A DNA stretch of 64,000 bases from Poriferisodalis sp026713105. Its GTDB lineage: Bacteria > Actinomycetota > Acidimicrobiia > Acidimicrobiales > Poriferisodalaceae. How positions within the stretch are numbered: the first letter of the stretch is position 1; each line of letters opens with the position of its first letter. The DNA is taken from positions 248,001-312,000 of the forward strand of contig OZ220472.1 in assembly GCA_965115995.1 (NCBI GenBank). The letters are read 5' to 3'. This document shows, in pieces, positions 16,777 through 25,281 of the stretch. The notes beneath the pieces are model-generated. The model was not told the DNA's origin, searched no databases, and was given only the letters and a program-made list of their open reading frames with translations. Position numbers and translations under genes: made by a program.

Positions 16777-18495
16777 ATGGGTGATCTGCTGATCTCAGGC
16801 GGGACGTTGATCGACGGAACAGGCGCCGAGCCGCGCCGGGCCGACGTGCTCATCAGCGACGGTGTCGTTGCCGAGATCGGCGAGACGCCCGCAGCGCTGG
16901 CGGGCCGCCAGGCCGACCGCACGGTCGACGCCGAAGGCCACGTCGTGACGCCCGGATTCATCGATGTGCACACCCACATGGATGCCCAGATTGCCTGGGA
17001 CCCCATGGGGGAGAGCTCGTGCTTCCACGGCGTGACCACCGCCGTGATGGGCAATTGCGGGTTCACGCTGGCGCCGGCCCGCTCAGACGCCCGCCACCTC
17101 GTGGTGCGCAACCTGGAGCGCGCCGAGGACATCTCCGCCGAGGCGATGGCCGCGGGCATCGACTGGACCTGGGAGACCTTCCCCGAGTACCTCGACTTCG
17201 TGGATGCCACGCCCAAGGGCATCAACTACGCCGGCTACCTGGGCCACTCGGCGCTGCGGACCTGGGCCATGGGCGAGGCAGCGTTCGACCGCGGAGCCAA
17301 CGACGACGAGCTCGCGCTGATGCTCCAGCAGCTCCGTGACTCGCTGCATGTCGGCGCCATCGGCTTCACCACGTCCATCTCGTACAACCACGAGACCGCC
17401 GATGACCGCCCGGTTGCCTCGCGCCTGGCGGAATGGTCCGAGATCGATGCGCTGGTCAGCGAGATGGGCGCTCTGGGCGCGGGCATCTTCGAGTTGGCGA
17501 ACCACGGCGATTTGCGCTCGCGTGACGCCGAGCGAAACGACGCCTATGTCGCCAAGATCGTCGAGCTGGGCGCCCGCACTCGCGTGCCCATCACCTACGG
17601 CATGCTTGCCCCCTCCAGCGAAGACCACCACTGGAAGCCGGTGATCAAGCTGCTCGACGGCATCAATGCAGCCGGCGGCATCTCGTGGGGACAGGCGCAC
17701 TCCCGCTGTCTCGGCACGTTGCTGTCGTTCAAGACCTCGCTGCCGTTCGATGCCTTGCCGTTGTGGAGCGAACTGCGGGCAGGCTCACGGGGCGAGCAGT
17801 GGTCCGCCCTTCGAGACCCCGAAATTCGCGCTCGTCTCGTCGACGAGGCGGAGAACGGCGACTACGGGCGGGCTCTCGGGCCCGAAGCCCGCAAGCCCGT
17901 CTGGTCCCACATCTATCCCCTTACCCGACCGTTGCCGCCATTCCGGACGATGGACGTGATCGCCGCCGAGCGTGGCGTCTCGCCGATGGAAGCGTTCGTC
18001 GATATCGCGCTCGACAGCGACTTGGAGATGTTCTTCGTGCAGGCCCTCGCCAATCAGGACCAGGACTTGGTGCTGCACCTGCTCAAGCACCCCCGGGCGA
18101 TTCCCACGTTCTCTGACAGCGGTGCGCATGTCACCCAGATCATGGACTCGTCACTGCAGACCCACCTGCTCGGCCACTGGGTGCGTGACCGTCAGGAATT
18201 CACGCTGGAAGACGCCGTGCACCGCATCACCCAGCTTCCCGCGGCGGCGTGGGGCTTCGATGACCGTGGCGTGCTGGAAGTGGGCAAGGCAGCCGACGTG
18301 AACGTGTTCGATCCCGACACCGTCTCGCCGGACATGCCCGAGCTGGTGCACGACCTGCCGGCGGGCGCCTCACGTCTTCGTCAGACTGCCACGGGCTTCG
18401 CCGCCACCATCGTCAATGGCGAGATCATCACCGAGCACGGCAAGGTGACCGGTGCGGTGCCCGGCCGCCTGCTGCGCGGCCCGCTGGCTCGCTGA
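16777..18495 (+). CDS. N-acyl-D-amino-acid deacylase-like amidohydrolase
   Basis: A 572-residue amidohydrolase. The N-terminal beta-sandwich begins LLISGGTLIDGTGAEPRRADV; the metal motif is H65-T-H67 in PGFIDVHTHMD; GNCGFTLAP and the later SDSGAHV-type segment are characteristic of D-aminoacylases and related hydantoinase/dihydroorotase enzymes. The C-terminus returns to the sandwich with ADVNVFDPDTV. The ATG follows a purine-rich site. Members remove acyl groups from N-acyl-D-amino acids; many environmental members have unknown substrates. Confidence 0.85.
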   Translation: MGDLLISGGTLIDGTGAEPRRADVLISDGVVAEIGETPAALAGRQADRTVDAEGHVVTPGFIDVHTHMDAQIAWDPMGESSCFHGVTTAVMGNCGFTLAPARSDARHLVVRNLERAEDISAEAMAAGIDWTWETFPEYLDFVDATPKGINYAGYLGHSALRTWAMGEAAFDRGANDDELALMLQQLRDSLHVGAIGFTTSISYNHETADDRPVASRLAEWSEIDALVSEMGALGAGIFELANHGDLRSRDAERNDAYVAKIVELGARTRVPITYGMLAPSSEDHHWKPVIKLLDGINAAGGISWGQAHSRCLGTLLSFKTSLPFDALPLWSELRAGSRGEQWSALRDPEIRARLVDEAENGDYGRALGPEARKPVWSHIYPLTRPLPPFRTMDVIAAERGVSPMEAFVDIALDSDLEMFFVQALANQDQDLVLHLLKHPRAIPTFSDSGAHVTQIMDSSLQTHLLGHWVRDRQEFTLEDAVHRITQLPAAAWGFDDRGVLEVGKAADVNVFDPDTVSPDMPELVHDLPAGASRLRQTATGFAATIVNGEIITEHGKVTGAVPGRLLRGPLAR

Positions 18496-18591
18496 CCGTC
18501 GCTGCCCAGCAATTTCGCCGGTTGAGGGGGCGGGCGCAAGATCGCGCGACCTCGATCGAGATCGTGCGACCTTCATGCGGATCGACTGGCC

Positions 18592-19734
18592 TCAGTCGGC
18601 CGCGTTCAGGCCTTCGCGTTTCTCTGTGATGCCCGGGTTGGGACGATTGCCGACATAGGCACTGCCGAAGTTGGGCTCGCTGGCCCACTCGATGCTCTTC
18701 ATCGCCGACTCGAGGTCGGCGCGGGTGTCTCTCCAGGCAGCCACCAAACGGTCTTCGGCGTCGTAGTCGAAAGGGTCGCCCAGCCGCTGCTCAAGCGCAC
18801 TGCCGCGTGCGAGCGGGTTCTCGGCGAGCCAGCGGGCGGCGGCCCGCCACGCGTCGACCGGGGCGAGCACATCGGAATAACCGAGATCCCGCACAGTGGG
18901 CCCGATATCGAGTACCCGGTGCGTGGTGGACCAACTGCCCACCAGCGGGCGTGCCGGCGCTGCCAGGTCGTAGGGGAGCGACACCAGCTCCCAGCTATGG
19001 CCGAGTTCGTTTGCGACGACTTCGGCAATCTGGGCGATCGAGAGTGCAGACGAGTCGGCGACGTTGTAGATGCCGCCCAGAGCGGCGGCGGGCGCCTCGC
19101 ACGCCAGCAACGTGGCGTGAGCGGCATTGGCGATCCATCCTTGGCTTTTCACCGTCAGGCCGCCGTCGGCCACGACTAGGTAAGGCCGGCGGTCGAGGGC
19201 CCGCCGCACGAGCGGCCATTCCCGCGGCAGCGGCTGGCGCGGCCCGTAGAGCTGGGGGTAGCGCAGGTGGATGGCGTGCGGGTGATGTTCGAAGACAAAC
19301 TCCTCGGTCACCCGGATCATCCGCAGCTTGCGGAATTCCTCGCCGTCGCCGACCAGCGGCGCGCTGTGCGGCAGCGGCACCGGCATGCCGAGCGGGAACA
19401 GATCGTCGGGGCTGCCGAAGCCCCGGTACACGCCCACCCCTCCGATCGACACAAGATGGCCGCAGCGTCCTGAGAGCAGCGGTGCCAGCATCCGCAGCCG
19501 CCCGTACATGGCCACGACGAGATCGAATGACTCGTCGCCGAGCGCCTCAGCGGTCGCCTCGCCGTCGAAGGGATCGGTGTGGATGTGGCGGACTTCGGGG
19601 CCGATCAAGTCGGTCTCATGGCGCCCCGTGTGCAGGATGGTCACGTCGTAGCCGCGCTCGATCAGCCCGTTGACGACGAGCGGCCCTGTCGGGCCCGTCC
19701 CGCCTAGGACGAGTGCAGTCTTCTGTGAAGTCAC
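18592..19734 (-). CDS. NAD-dependent epimerase/dehydratase family protein
   Basis: A 380-residue atypical/extended SDR starting at a GTG. The N-terminus ALVLGGTGPTGPLVVNGLIERGY is a Rossmann nucleotide-binding motif (GGTGPTG), followed by a strand ending HTGRHE, where a basic residue after beta-2 would favour NADP. A middle motif LRYPQLYGPRQ corresponds to the epimerase substrate region. It could reduce or epimerise an unknown substrate. It is convergent with the D-aminoacylase-like gene; the 96-bp spacer contains a repeated AGATCGCGCGACCT-like element. Confidence 0.78.
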   Translation of the reverse strand: MTSQKTALVLGGTGPTGPLVVNGLIERGYDVTILHTGRHETDLIGPEVRHIHTDPFDGEATAEALGDESFDLVVAMYGRLRMLAPLLSGRCGHLVSIGGVGVYRGFGSPDDLFPLGMPVPLPHSAPLVGDGEEFRKLRMIRVTEEFVFEHHPHAIHLRYPQLYGPRQPLPREWPLVRRALDRRPYLVVADGGLTVKSQGWIANAAHATLLACEAPAAALGGIYNVADSSALSIAQIAEVVANELGHSWELVSLPYDLAAPARPLVGSWSTTHRVLDIGPTVRDLGYSDVLAPVDAWRAAARWLAENPLARGSALEQRLGDPFDYDAEDRLVAAWRDTRADLESAMKSIEWASEPNFGSAYVGNRPNPGITEKREGLNAAD

Positions 19735-19860
19735 CGGCTCATTGTGCCGCCTGGTCTCGACCGGATCTGAGTTCGCTGCGGGCGAGGTAATGCAGCAGCG
19801 CGACGTGTAGCTTCATACGGACCACATTTCGCATTGACACGATGAGACCAGGGGGATGCT

Positions 19861-20103
19861 GTGGCGACCAAGGCTGGAGAGCGTCTGGACTTCGATGGCG
19901 GCGTACAGGTCATCGTCACTAAGGGCGGCGAAGCTGACATTTCAGCGTCTGCCGGTGGCGAGGGACTGAAGGTCGGCAAGCGCTACCAGGACGAAGATTC
20001 AGGCATTGAGGTGCTCGTCACAAAGCCGGGCGCGGTGACCTTGCAGTGCGACGGCAAGGACATGGCGCTGCAGGAGCCGAAGAAGACCAAATCGGCCGAC
20101 TGA
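19861..20103 (+). CDS. Small protein with two degenerate desulforedoxin-like repeats
   Basis: An 80-residue protein from a GTG start. Two similar halves are visible: GERLDFDGGVQVIVTKGG and GKRYQDEDSGIEVLVTKPG, the second continuing into LQCDGKDM. The second half aligns by eye with the desulforedoxin/desulfoferrodoxin N-terminal fold, which has CxxC after an aromatic residue and a CC-G-x-x-M turn. Here the CxxC positions are acidic or small residues and only one cysteine remains. It therefore probably does not bind iron the usual way. Function unknown; the family assignment is an inference from the pattern. Confidence 0.6.
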   Translation: MATKAGERLDFDGGVQVIVTKGGEADISASAGGEGLKVGKRYQDEDSGIEVLVTKPGAVTLQCDGKDMALQEPKKTKSAD

Positions 20104-20187
20104 GGCCGATTCGAGCGACCTGCGCCGCCCACCCGAGGGGGTGGTGGCACCCTGAACCGCATCGAGCACATCCTGAGCGGCGGCGAG

Positions 20188-20847
20188 TTGGATCACGCCG
20201 CTGCCCGTGCGCTGGTTGACCTGTGCGCGTCTGTGCGCGAGGCGCGACAGCCAGCAGTGCTTGTCCTCCGCAACGAACCCGGCACCGATTTCTGTTCGGG
20301 CATCGGCTTCGATCCCCTCGAGCTGCAACCCGATCCGGCGTCCGCGCTGGCTGCGATGCGGAGTCCGGTGGTCTGCGCGATCAGCGGCGAATGTTCCGGC
20401 GCAGGACTTGAGATAGCGCTTGCCTGCGATGTCCGCTTGTGCGATGTCACCGCACGCTTCGCGATGCGCGATGTGATCGACGGTCGGTTGCCGTCGTGGG
20501 GCGGCACGCAGCGCTTGCCTCGCGCCATAGGGGCCTCGCGTGCCAATGCGATGCTGCTGTTGGGTGCGACCGCTGACGCTCCCACGGCGTTGGAGTGGGG
20601 GCTGACTCACGCTGTCGAGGAAGACCTCGACGGAGCCGTCGAGCAGTGGCTCGACGACCTGGCAGGTGCAGGGCCATTGGCGCTCGAATTCGCCAAAGAA
20701 GCCGTCCATCGAGGCTCAGAACTTCCGCTCGCTGACGGGCTGCGCCTCGAGGGTGACCTGAATCACCAGCTCGCCGCCACCGAGGACCGCGCCGAAGGCC
20801 TCGCCGCCTTCTTCGACAAACGCCCGCCCGACTTCGCAGGGCGTTAG
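20188..20847 (+). CDS. Enoyl-CoA hydratase/isomerase family protein (short)
   Basis: A 219-residue crotonase, shorter than the usual 260, starting at a TTG. The oxyanion segments are present as FCSGIGFDP and GECSGAGLEIALACDVRL. The first strand region is reduced because the start lies close to domain residue 30. The acidic residue pattern after ARFAMRDVIDGRLPSWG is unusual, so catalytic activity is uncertain. The stop codon lies inside the first copy of a 35-bp tandem repeat. Part of a small crotonase - CoA-transferase-like - crotonase operon. Confidence 0.72.
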   Translation: MDHAAARALVDLCASVREARQPAVLVLRNEPGTDFCSGIGFDPLELQPDPASALAAMRSPVVCAISGECSGAGLEIALACDVRLCDVTARFAMRDVIDGRLPSWGGTQRLPRAIGASRANAMLLLGATADAPTALEWGLTHAVEEDLDGAVEQWLDDLAGAGPLALEFAKEAVHRGSELPLADGLRLEGDLNHQLAATEDRAEGLAAFFDKRPPDFAGR

Positions 20848-20945
20848 CCATGCGAAGCATCAGACTCAGCGCAGGGCGTTAGCCATGCGAAGCATCAGAC
20901 TCAGCGCAGGGCGTTAGCCATGCGAAGCATCGAACGCAGTGCAGG
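20836..20945 (+). repeat. 35-bp tandem repeat, three copies
   Basis: Copies at 20836-20870 and 20871-20905 are identical. The copy at 20906-20940 differs only in its last ten bases, and a partial fourth begins at 20941. Each copy contains the hairpin ATGC-GAA-GCAT. The first copy supplies the stop codon of the upstream crotonase (GGGCGTTAG), and the partial fourth precedes the next start codon. It looks like a duplication of the intergenic junction; there are no spacers, so it is not CRISPR. Confidence 0.9.
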
Positions 20946-20955
20946 GCGCTAACCG

Positions 20956-21966
20956 ATGAGCGACTGGCTGCCTCCGGGTCTGTTCGCCTACGGCGCTGAG
21001 TTGGCCGCGGCCCTAGATCGCCGGCTCGGCCTGTCGCTCGCGGGCGACGGGGCCTCGTGGATCGACATGCCCCGCCGCCTTGGCACCGCTGACGTGCCGA
21101 GCGAACCCGTCCCATGGGTCGATGGTGCCCTGTGCATCGACCTCGGGCCTGACGACACCGCGACATGGGAGAGATTCGCCGAGGTGCACCGGCACGAGCC
21201 AGATCCGGAAGCCATCGCCGTTGCTGCGCAGGAATGGCGGCTTCCGGTCACGCCGTATCGCCGGCTGCCCGCCGAGCCCGCGCAACCGGTCGGGATCCCG
21301 CAGGGCGCTGGACATCTCAGCACGACGGGTATCGACGGCGTCTCGGTCGTCGACCTCACTTCGATGTGGGCAGGCCCGCTGTGCACGGAATTGCTGGGCC
21401 GCGCGGGCGCCGAGGTCCACAAGATCACTTCGGCGGTTCGACCCGACGGCCTGGCGGGGTCGCCGATGTACGCCGAGCTCAACGAACACAAGATCGTGAC
21501 TGAGCTTGACCTGCGGCAGCAGGCAGATCGCGAAAGCCTGGACGCGCGGCTGGGCTCAGCAGATCTGCTCGTCACATCGCTCTCACCGCGGGCCCTCGCG
21601 AACCTCGAACTACTGCCACAGCAGCTCTGCGCTCGCCACCCGCACCTGCGCACCTTGGCAGTTACTGCGTTTGAGCCGGACGTGCCCGAGCGTGCCTGGA
21701 TCGCGTACGGCACCGGAGTTCACGCCGTCTCGGGCTTGGGCTGGCTGGATGACAGCCCGCAAGCGCCCGCGTACTCGTATCCCGATCCGCTTGCCGGACT
21801 GCAGGCAGCGTGCTCCGCAGTGGACCAGCTCGCCGGTGCCGCGCCCCAGCACACACGTGTTTCGCTGGCGGGCGCGGTGGCGCCGCTGGCCAGCCGGGCC
21901 GCCTGCAGCCGCGCCGGCGTCGCCTCGGCATCCGCCGCGAGGTCCGGCGGTGATCGGCATGGCTGA
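20956..21966 (+). CDS. Family III CoA-transferase-like protein, rearranged and probably inactive
   Basis: A 336-residue protein. Residues from about 130 (GIDGVSVVDLTSMWAGPLCTEL) match the N-terminal part of a CaiB/BaiF domain. The first 120 residues resemble the C-terminal part of a preceding domain (AVAAQEWRLPVTPYRR). It therefore looks like the middle of a tandem double CoA-transferase: C-half of domain 1 joined to N-half of domain 2. The segment that should carry the active-site aspartate reads RVSLAGAVAPL, without Asp. The end is low-complexity and overlaps the next crotonase gene. It may be a degenerate or regulatory subunit. Confidence 0.65.
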   Translation: MSDWLPPGLFAYGAELAAALDRRLGLSLAGDGASWIDMPRRLGTADVPSEPVPWVDGALCIDLGPDDTATWERFAEVHRHEPDPEAIAVAAQEWRLPVTPYRRLPAEPAQPVGIPQGAGHLSTTGIDGVSVVDLTSMWAGPLCTELLGRAGAEVHKITSAVRPDGLAGSPMYAELNEHKIVTELDLRQQADRESLDARLGSADLLVTSLSPRALANLELLPQQLCARHPHLRTLAVTAFEPDVPERAWIAYGTGVHAVSGLGWLDDSPQAPAYSYPDPLAGLQAACSAVDQLAGAAPQHTRVSLAGAVAPLASRAACSRAGVASASAARSGGDRHG

Positions 21967-22696
21967 GCGGGTCCGCCTGGTCTTCGGCCATGACGGCGTG
22001 GCGACCATCACGCTGTGCCATCCGCCGCTCAACATCTATGACCTCGAAATGCGCGACGGGCTCATCGAGGCGATCACGGCGGTACGCGACGTGCCCGATG
22101 TGCGCTGCGTGGTACTCGCGGCGGAAGGCAAGCACTTCAGCGCCGGTGCGGACCTGTCGGAGTTCGGCACAGCAGACTCGATCTTCGACGCGCGGCGCAT
22201 TCGCTGGGATCGGGATCCGTGGCTCCCGCTGATCAACCTGGGCGTGCCGACACTGTGCTCATTGCACGGCTACGCCCTCGGCTCGGGCTTGGAGATGTCG
22301 CTGCTGTGCGACCTCCGCATCGCCAGCACCGATGCAGTGTTGGGGCTGCCCGAGACCAAGCTGGGCATGCTCCCCGCGGCCGGCGGCACCCAGAGCCTCA
22401 CCGCGGCCATCGGACCGGCCGCCGCGCTGCCGATGGTGCTCAGCGGACGCAACATCAACGCGGCCGAAGCTCACCGGCTGGGCATCGTGTGCGAGGTCGT
22501 CTCCAAAGACGAGCTGGACAGACGCACAGCGGAGCTGGCCGGCCAGCTCGCCCGCATAGACCAGCCGGTCGCCCGAGCGTTGCGCCGCTGCTTGCGCGCT
22601 GCGAACGACCTGCCTCTCACCGGCGGCTTGGTGGTGGAGCAACGCTGCGCCCGCCTTGTTGCCACCGGCTCCGAGGCCCAGGCACAGATGCCATAG
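21959..22696 (+). CDS. Enoyl-CoA hydratase/isomerase (crotonase family)
   Basis: A 245-residue crotonase. It begins MAERVRLVFGHDGVATITL; the oxyanion segments are HFSAGADLSEF and GYALGSGLEMSLLCDLRIA. PETKLGMLPAAGGTQSL carries the usual glutamate and glycine-rich turn, so the active site looks complete. The frame is open upstream to 21506, but the homology starts at the ATG at 21959, which overlaps the upstream gene by eight bases. Likely a beta-oxidation-type hydratase. Confidence 0.84.
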   Translation: MAERVRLVFGHDGVATITLCHPPLNIYDLEMRDGLIEAITAVRDVPDVRCVVLAAEGKHFSAGADLSEFGTADSIFDARRIRWDRDPWLPLINLGVPTLCSLHGYALGSGLEMSLLCDLRIASTDAVLGLPETKLGMLPAAGGTQSLTAAIGPAAALPMVLSGRNINAAEAHRLGIVCEVVSKDELDRRTAELAGQLARIDQPVARALRRCLRAANDLPLTGGLVVEQRCARLVATGSEAQAQMP

Positions 22697-22774
22697 CTGC
22701 GGAGGCGGCAGGAGACTCTGCGACGTTGCGACCGGCTGGATCGCTGGAGCAGAGGGTCCTGCCGCCCCCGCAGC
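22696..22774. terminator. Large inverted repeat, bidirectional terminator-like
   Basis: Two 26-base arms at 22696-22721 and 22749-22774 are reverse complements at 23 of 26 positions, separated by 27 bases. The structure starts at the last base of the crotonase stop codon and lies 25 bp before the end of the convergent VOC gene. A hairpin this long and GC-rich would stop or stabilise transcripts from both sides. There is no T-tract. Confidence 0.6.
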
Positions 22775-22798
22775 GGGCGCGCCTTCCGGTGCAGACTC

Positions 22799-23227
22799 TC
22801 AGCGGGAGACGATGCAGAATTCGGAGCCTTCGGGGTCGGCCATGACCGTGGCACGAAAGCCGAGATGACCGTCCGGATCTGTCTCGGTACTGGCGGGCAC
22901 CAGCACCCTCGCACCCAGAGCCACCAGGCGGGCGACTTCGCTGTCCATGTCACCGGTGAACAGGTCCAGATGCGCCCGCAGCTTTGCTGTCTTGGCCTCG
23001 GGCACTCGCTGGATGGTCAGGTGGTTGAGCATGCGACTGCTCCCGCCGCCATCGGACAGCGTGATGTACGGGCGGCCGTCGCCGACTCGTCGTGCGAAGC
23101 CGAGCGCTGCCTGCCAGAAGTCGGCGATGCGCTCGGGGTCGGCGCAGTCGATCGTCACGCCCACCGCCCGCAGCTGTGGGCCAGCCTCCGCAGCGCCGCC
23201 AGTCGTCTCAGGGGCAGATTCGCTCAT
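22799..23227 (-). CDS. VOC-family (glyoxalase-like) protein
   Basis: A 142-residue single-module vicinal-oxygen-chelate protein. After a 17-residue linker it reads LRAVGVTIDCADPERIADFWQAALGF, the hallmark first strand and helix. It then has LNHLTIQRVPE, HLDLFTGDMDSEVARLVALGA and DPEGSEFCIV as the last strand. Single modules dimerise. Proteins of this type in actinobacteria are often unassigned glyoxalase-like enzymes or resistance proteins. First of a series of minus-strand genes reaching to 31.5 kb. Confidence 0.82.
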   Translation of the reverse strand: MSESAPETTGGAAEAGPQLRAVGVTIDCADPERIADFWQAALGFARRVGDGRPYITLSDGGGSSRMLNHLTIQRVPEAKTAKLRAHLDLFTGDMDSEVARLVALGARVLVPASTETDPDGHLGFRATVMADPEGSEFCIVSR

Positions 23228-23238
23228 GGCAGCGGAAC

Positions 23239-24012
23239 CTACTGCACCCGCTCGGTGCCCTCAGCGGCGGGCAACCCAGGATCGCAGACGAAGCGGATGG
23301 CCGGAATCTCGATGTCCTCGAGAGACACCGAGCAGCTCACGACCCAATAGGGATCAAGCAGCGACTGCCCCCAAGCGCTGGCGTCGAACGCGTCGATTCG
23401 GGCGTCGAGCCGCTCGACCCGCGACGGATCGTGATGGGTCTCGATCTGCACGAGCCGGAGCCCCGAGGGTGTGTGCGCCAGGTTCATCGAGCCGACGTGT
23501 TGGAGGTCGCCGACCGACAGCGGATCAGGGTCGATTGCACTCAGCACAAGCATCGGCCCCGCACCGTTGCGAGCCGCTGTGACGCTGTCGGCCTCGCCGG
23601 TCTGGGCGACAGCCAGATCGACACCGTTGTAGTGGCGGCGCATCGCGACCTCGGCTCGCCGCGCGGGAAAGCCCAGCTGTGACCGCAGGCCGGCGACAGC
23701 GTCCTCGGTGGAAGCAGCTGCGCCCACGCAGAACGTCCGGGCCCGTGCACCGCTGCGACACACGATCCGGACGAACGCTGCGCTGAACGCCCCCCACGGG
23801 CTCTCGGACACGTCCCATGCCTCCAGCGACATGGCTGGCGGCACGATGGGGTGCAGCCCCGGCGGCAGCACGGCTTCACGCGCCGGGCGCCGCAACTCGG
23901 CGACCAACGACAGGCTGGTCACCCCGGCGAGCCGGACCGGCTCGGAGCTGAATGCGGAGATCTGTGGCGCATCTGCGGCCAGCTCGTCGACTGAAGCGGT
24001 CCCTGAGATCAT
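23239..24012 (-). CDS. Acetoacetate-decarboxylase-like protein lacking the Schiff-base lysine
   Basis: A 257-residue protein whose ATG overlaps the stop of the LLM gene by four bases. LPPGLHPIVPP, then SPWGAFSAAFVRIVCRSG and LRSQLGFPARRAEVAMRR follow the acetoacetate-decarboxylase pattern. The family's active-site lysine, in a PKK-like motif after the conserved FP/WP, is replaced (FPARR). It is therefore probably not a classical decarboxylase; related ADC-like proteins do other aldol- or retro-aldol-type chemistry or bind ligands. Coupling to a flavin monooxygenase suggests the same pathway. The frame stays open to 24555, but that part lies inside the LLM gene. Confidence 0.65.
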   Translation of the reverse strand: MISGTASVDELAADAPQISAFSSEPVRLAGVTSLSLVAELRRPAREAVLPPGLHPIVPPAMSLEAWDVSESPWGAFSAAFVRIVCRSGARARTFCVGAAASTEDAVAGLRSQLGFPARRAEVAMRRHYNGVDLAVAQTGEADSVTAARNGAGPMLVLSAIDPDPLSVGDLQHVGSMNLAHTPSGLRLVQIETHHDPSRVERLDARIDAFDASAWGQSLLDPYWVVSCSVSLEDIEIPAIRFVCDPGLPAAEGTERVQ

Positions 24013-25214
24013 CGGCTCGCCCCCGCTGTTGCTGTCGACGGCTCGGCCGCGCCGGTTGGGCCGATGTCGGGCACGGTGGTCGGTGCCTCCACTCGGGCTG
24101 CCCGCTCGGCCAGAGTCTGGAACTGCGGGATCACCTCGGTGGCGAACAGTCGCAGGCTGTCGAGGACCTGCTCCTGGGGGATCATCTCCATGGCGTTGAG
24201 CAGGAAATTGATGCCGCTGATCCCGACGTCCTCCCACTTGCGGATCGTCCGCACGAGATGGTCGGGATCGCCGATGCCGACGCCTTCGGGCAGACCTTTG
24301 GCCACGCTCGGGTCGTCGGCCGCCGCGTTGCCATTCGGGGCGCCGCGGCTGCGCAACGCTGCGCCTGCGTTGCCGAGCGTCTGGTACGCCCGTGTCGGGT
24401 ACGCCTCTCGGGTGAAGTACAGGTGCGCGTTCGACATAGAAAACGCGCCGACCATCGGCAGGCCCAGCGCCGCTGCTTGGCGGTAGTCCTTGTGGCAGTA
24501 CAAGAAGTTGAGCGTGTGGACCTGGTCGTTCACGAAGCTGCCGACCGGATCGCAATCGGCAATCCGGCGGTGGTACTCAGCGGTGCGCCGTTCCTGCTCG
24601 GCGAACGGCGCGGCGCTCACGCCCAGGCAGCCCAGTCCCCGCTCGGCAGCGTCCAGCTCGGTGCCGGGCGTGGTGACCGTCACCCACATCGGCGGGTGCG
24701 GCTCCTGGAAGGGCTTGGGGATGACGTTGCGCGCCGGCATCTCGAAGCGGGCACCCTCCCAGCCGAAGTCGTCTTGCGTCCACATCTGGGGGATCACCCG
24801 AACGAACTCGTCCCACGTCTTCTTGGTGTCGTCGGGGTCCGCGCAGAATCCGCCGAGTTCGGTCCACGTGCTCGACCGAGCCGTTCCCAGTTCCAGGCGG
24901 CCGTTGGAGATGATGTCGAGCGCTGCGGCCCGCTCGGCCACCCGGATCGGATTGTTCATCTCGGGCACGCACACCACCGCGCCGTGGCCCACCCGGATGC
25001 GCTGGGTCTGCGCAGCGACCGCCGTCAGGAAGACCTCGGGAGCGGGACAGTGCGAGTACTCCTCCAAGAAATGATGCTCCACCGCCCAGACGTGGTCGAA
25101 CCCCAGCTCGTCGGCCACCCGGCACTGTTCGAGCGCGTTGTGGTACGTCAGCCACTCGTTGGCCCGGCTGAACGGCCGCGGCACCGACAACTCGTAGAAG
25201 ATCCCGAATTTCAT
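24009..25214 (-). CDS. LLM-class flavin-dependent oxidoreductase
   Basis: A 401-residue luciferase-like monooxygenase. MKFGIFYELSVPRPF, then ADELGFDHVWAVEHHFLEEYS, HGAVVCVPEMNNPIRVAERAAALD and SNGRLELGTARS are the standard motifs of the TIM-barrel family. These enzymes use reduced FMN or F420. The length and the EHHF motif fit the bacterial-luciferase-like FMN/F420 group. A reductase partner is not adjacent. It is followed by the ADC-like gene with a four-base overlap. Likely an oxygenase or F420-dependent enzyme of a degradation pathway. Confidence 0.87.
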   Translation of the reverse strand: MKFGIFYELSVPRPFSRANEWLTYHNALEQCRVADELGFDHVWAVEHHFLEEYSHCPAPEVFLTAVAAQTQRIRVGHGAVVCVPEMNNPIRVAERAAALDIISNGRLELGTARSSTWTELGGFCADPDDTKKTWDEFVRVIPQMWTQDDFGWEGARFEMPARNVIPKPFQEPHPPMWVTVTTPGTELDAAERGLGCLGVSAAPFAEQERRTAEYHRRIADCDPVGSFVNDQVHTLNFLYCHKDYRQAAALGLPMVGAFSMSNAHLYFTREAYPTRAYQTLGNAGAALRSRGAPNGNAAADDPSVAKGLPEGVGIGDPDHLVRTIRKWEDVGISGINFLLNAMEMIPQEQVLDSLRLFATEVIPQFQTLAERAARVEAPTTVPDIGPTGAAEPSTATAGASR

Positions 25215-25281
25215 CGCGCTGTTCTAGCCCAGCGATGTCGTCCGTCGTCGGGCGGGCAACTAAACACCGAGCTGAGCTGGG

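Noticed and set aside
20836..20945. Possible CRISPR array
   Set aside because: Repeats are directly adjacent with no spacers, and only three copies.
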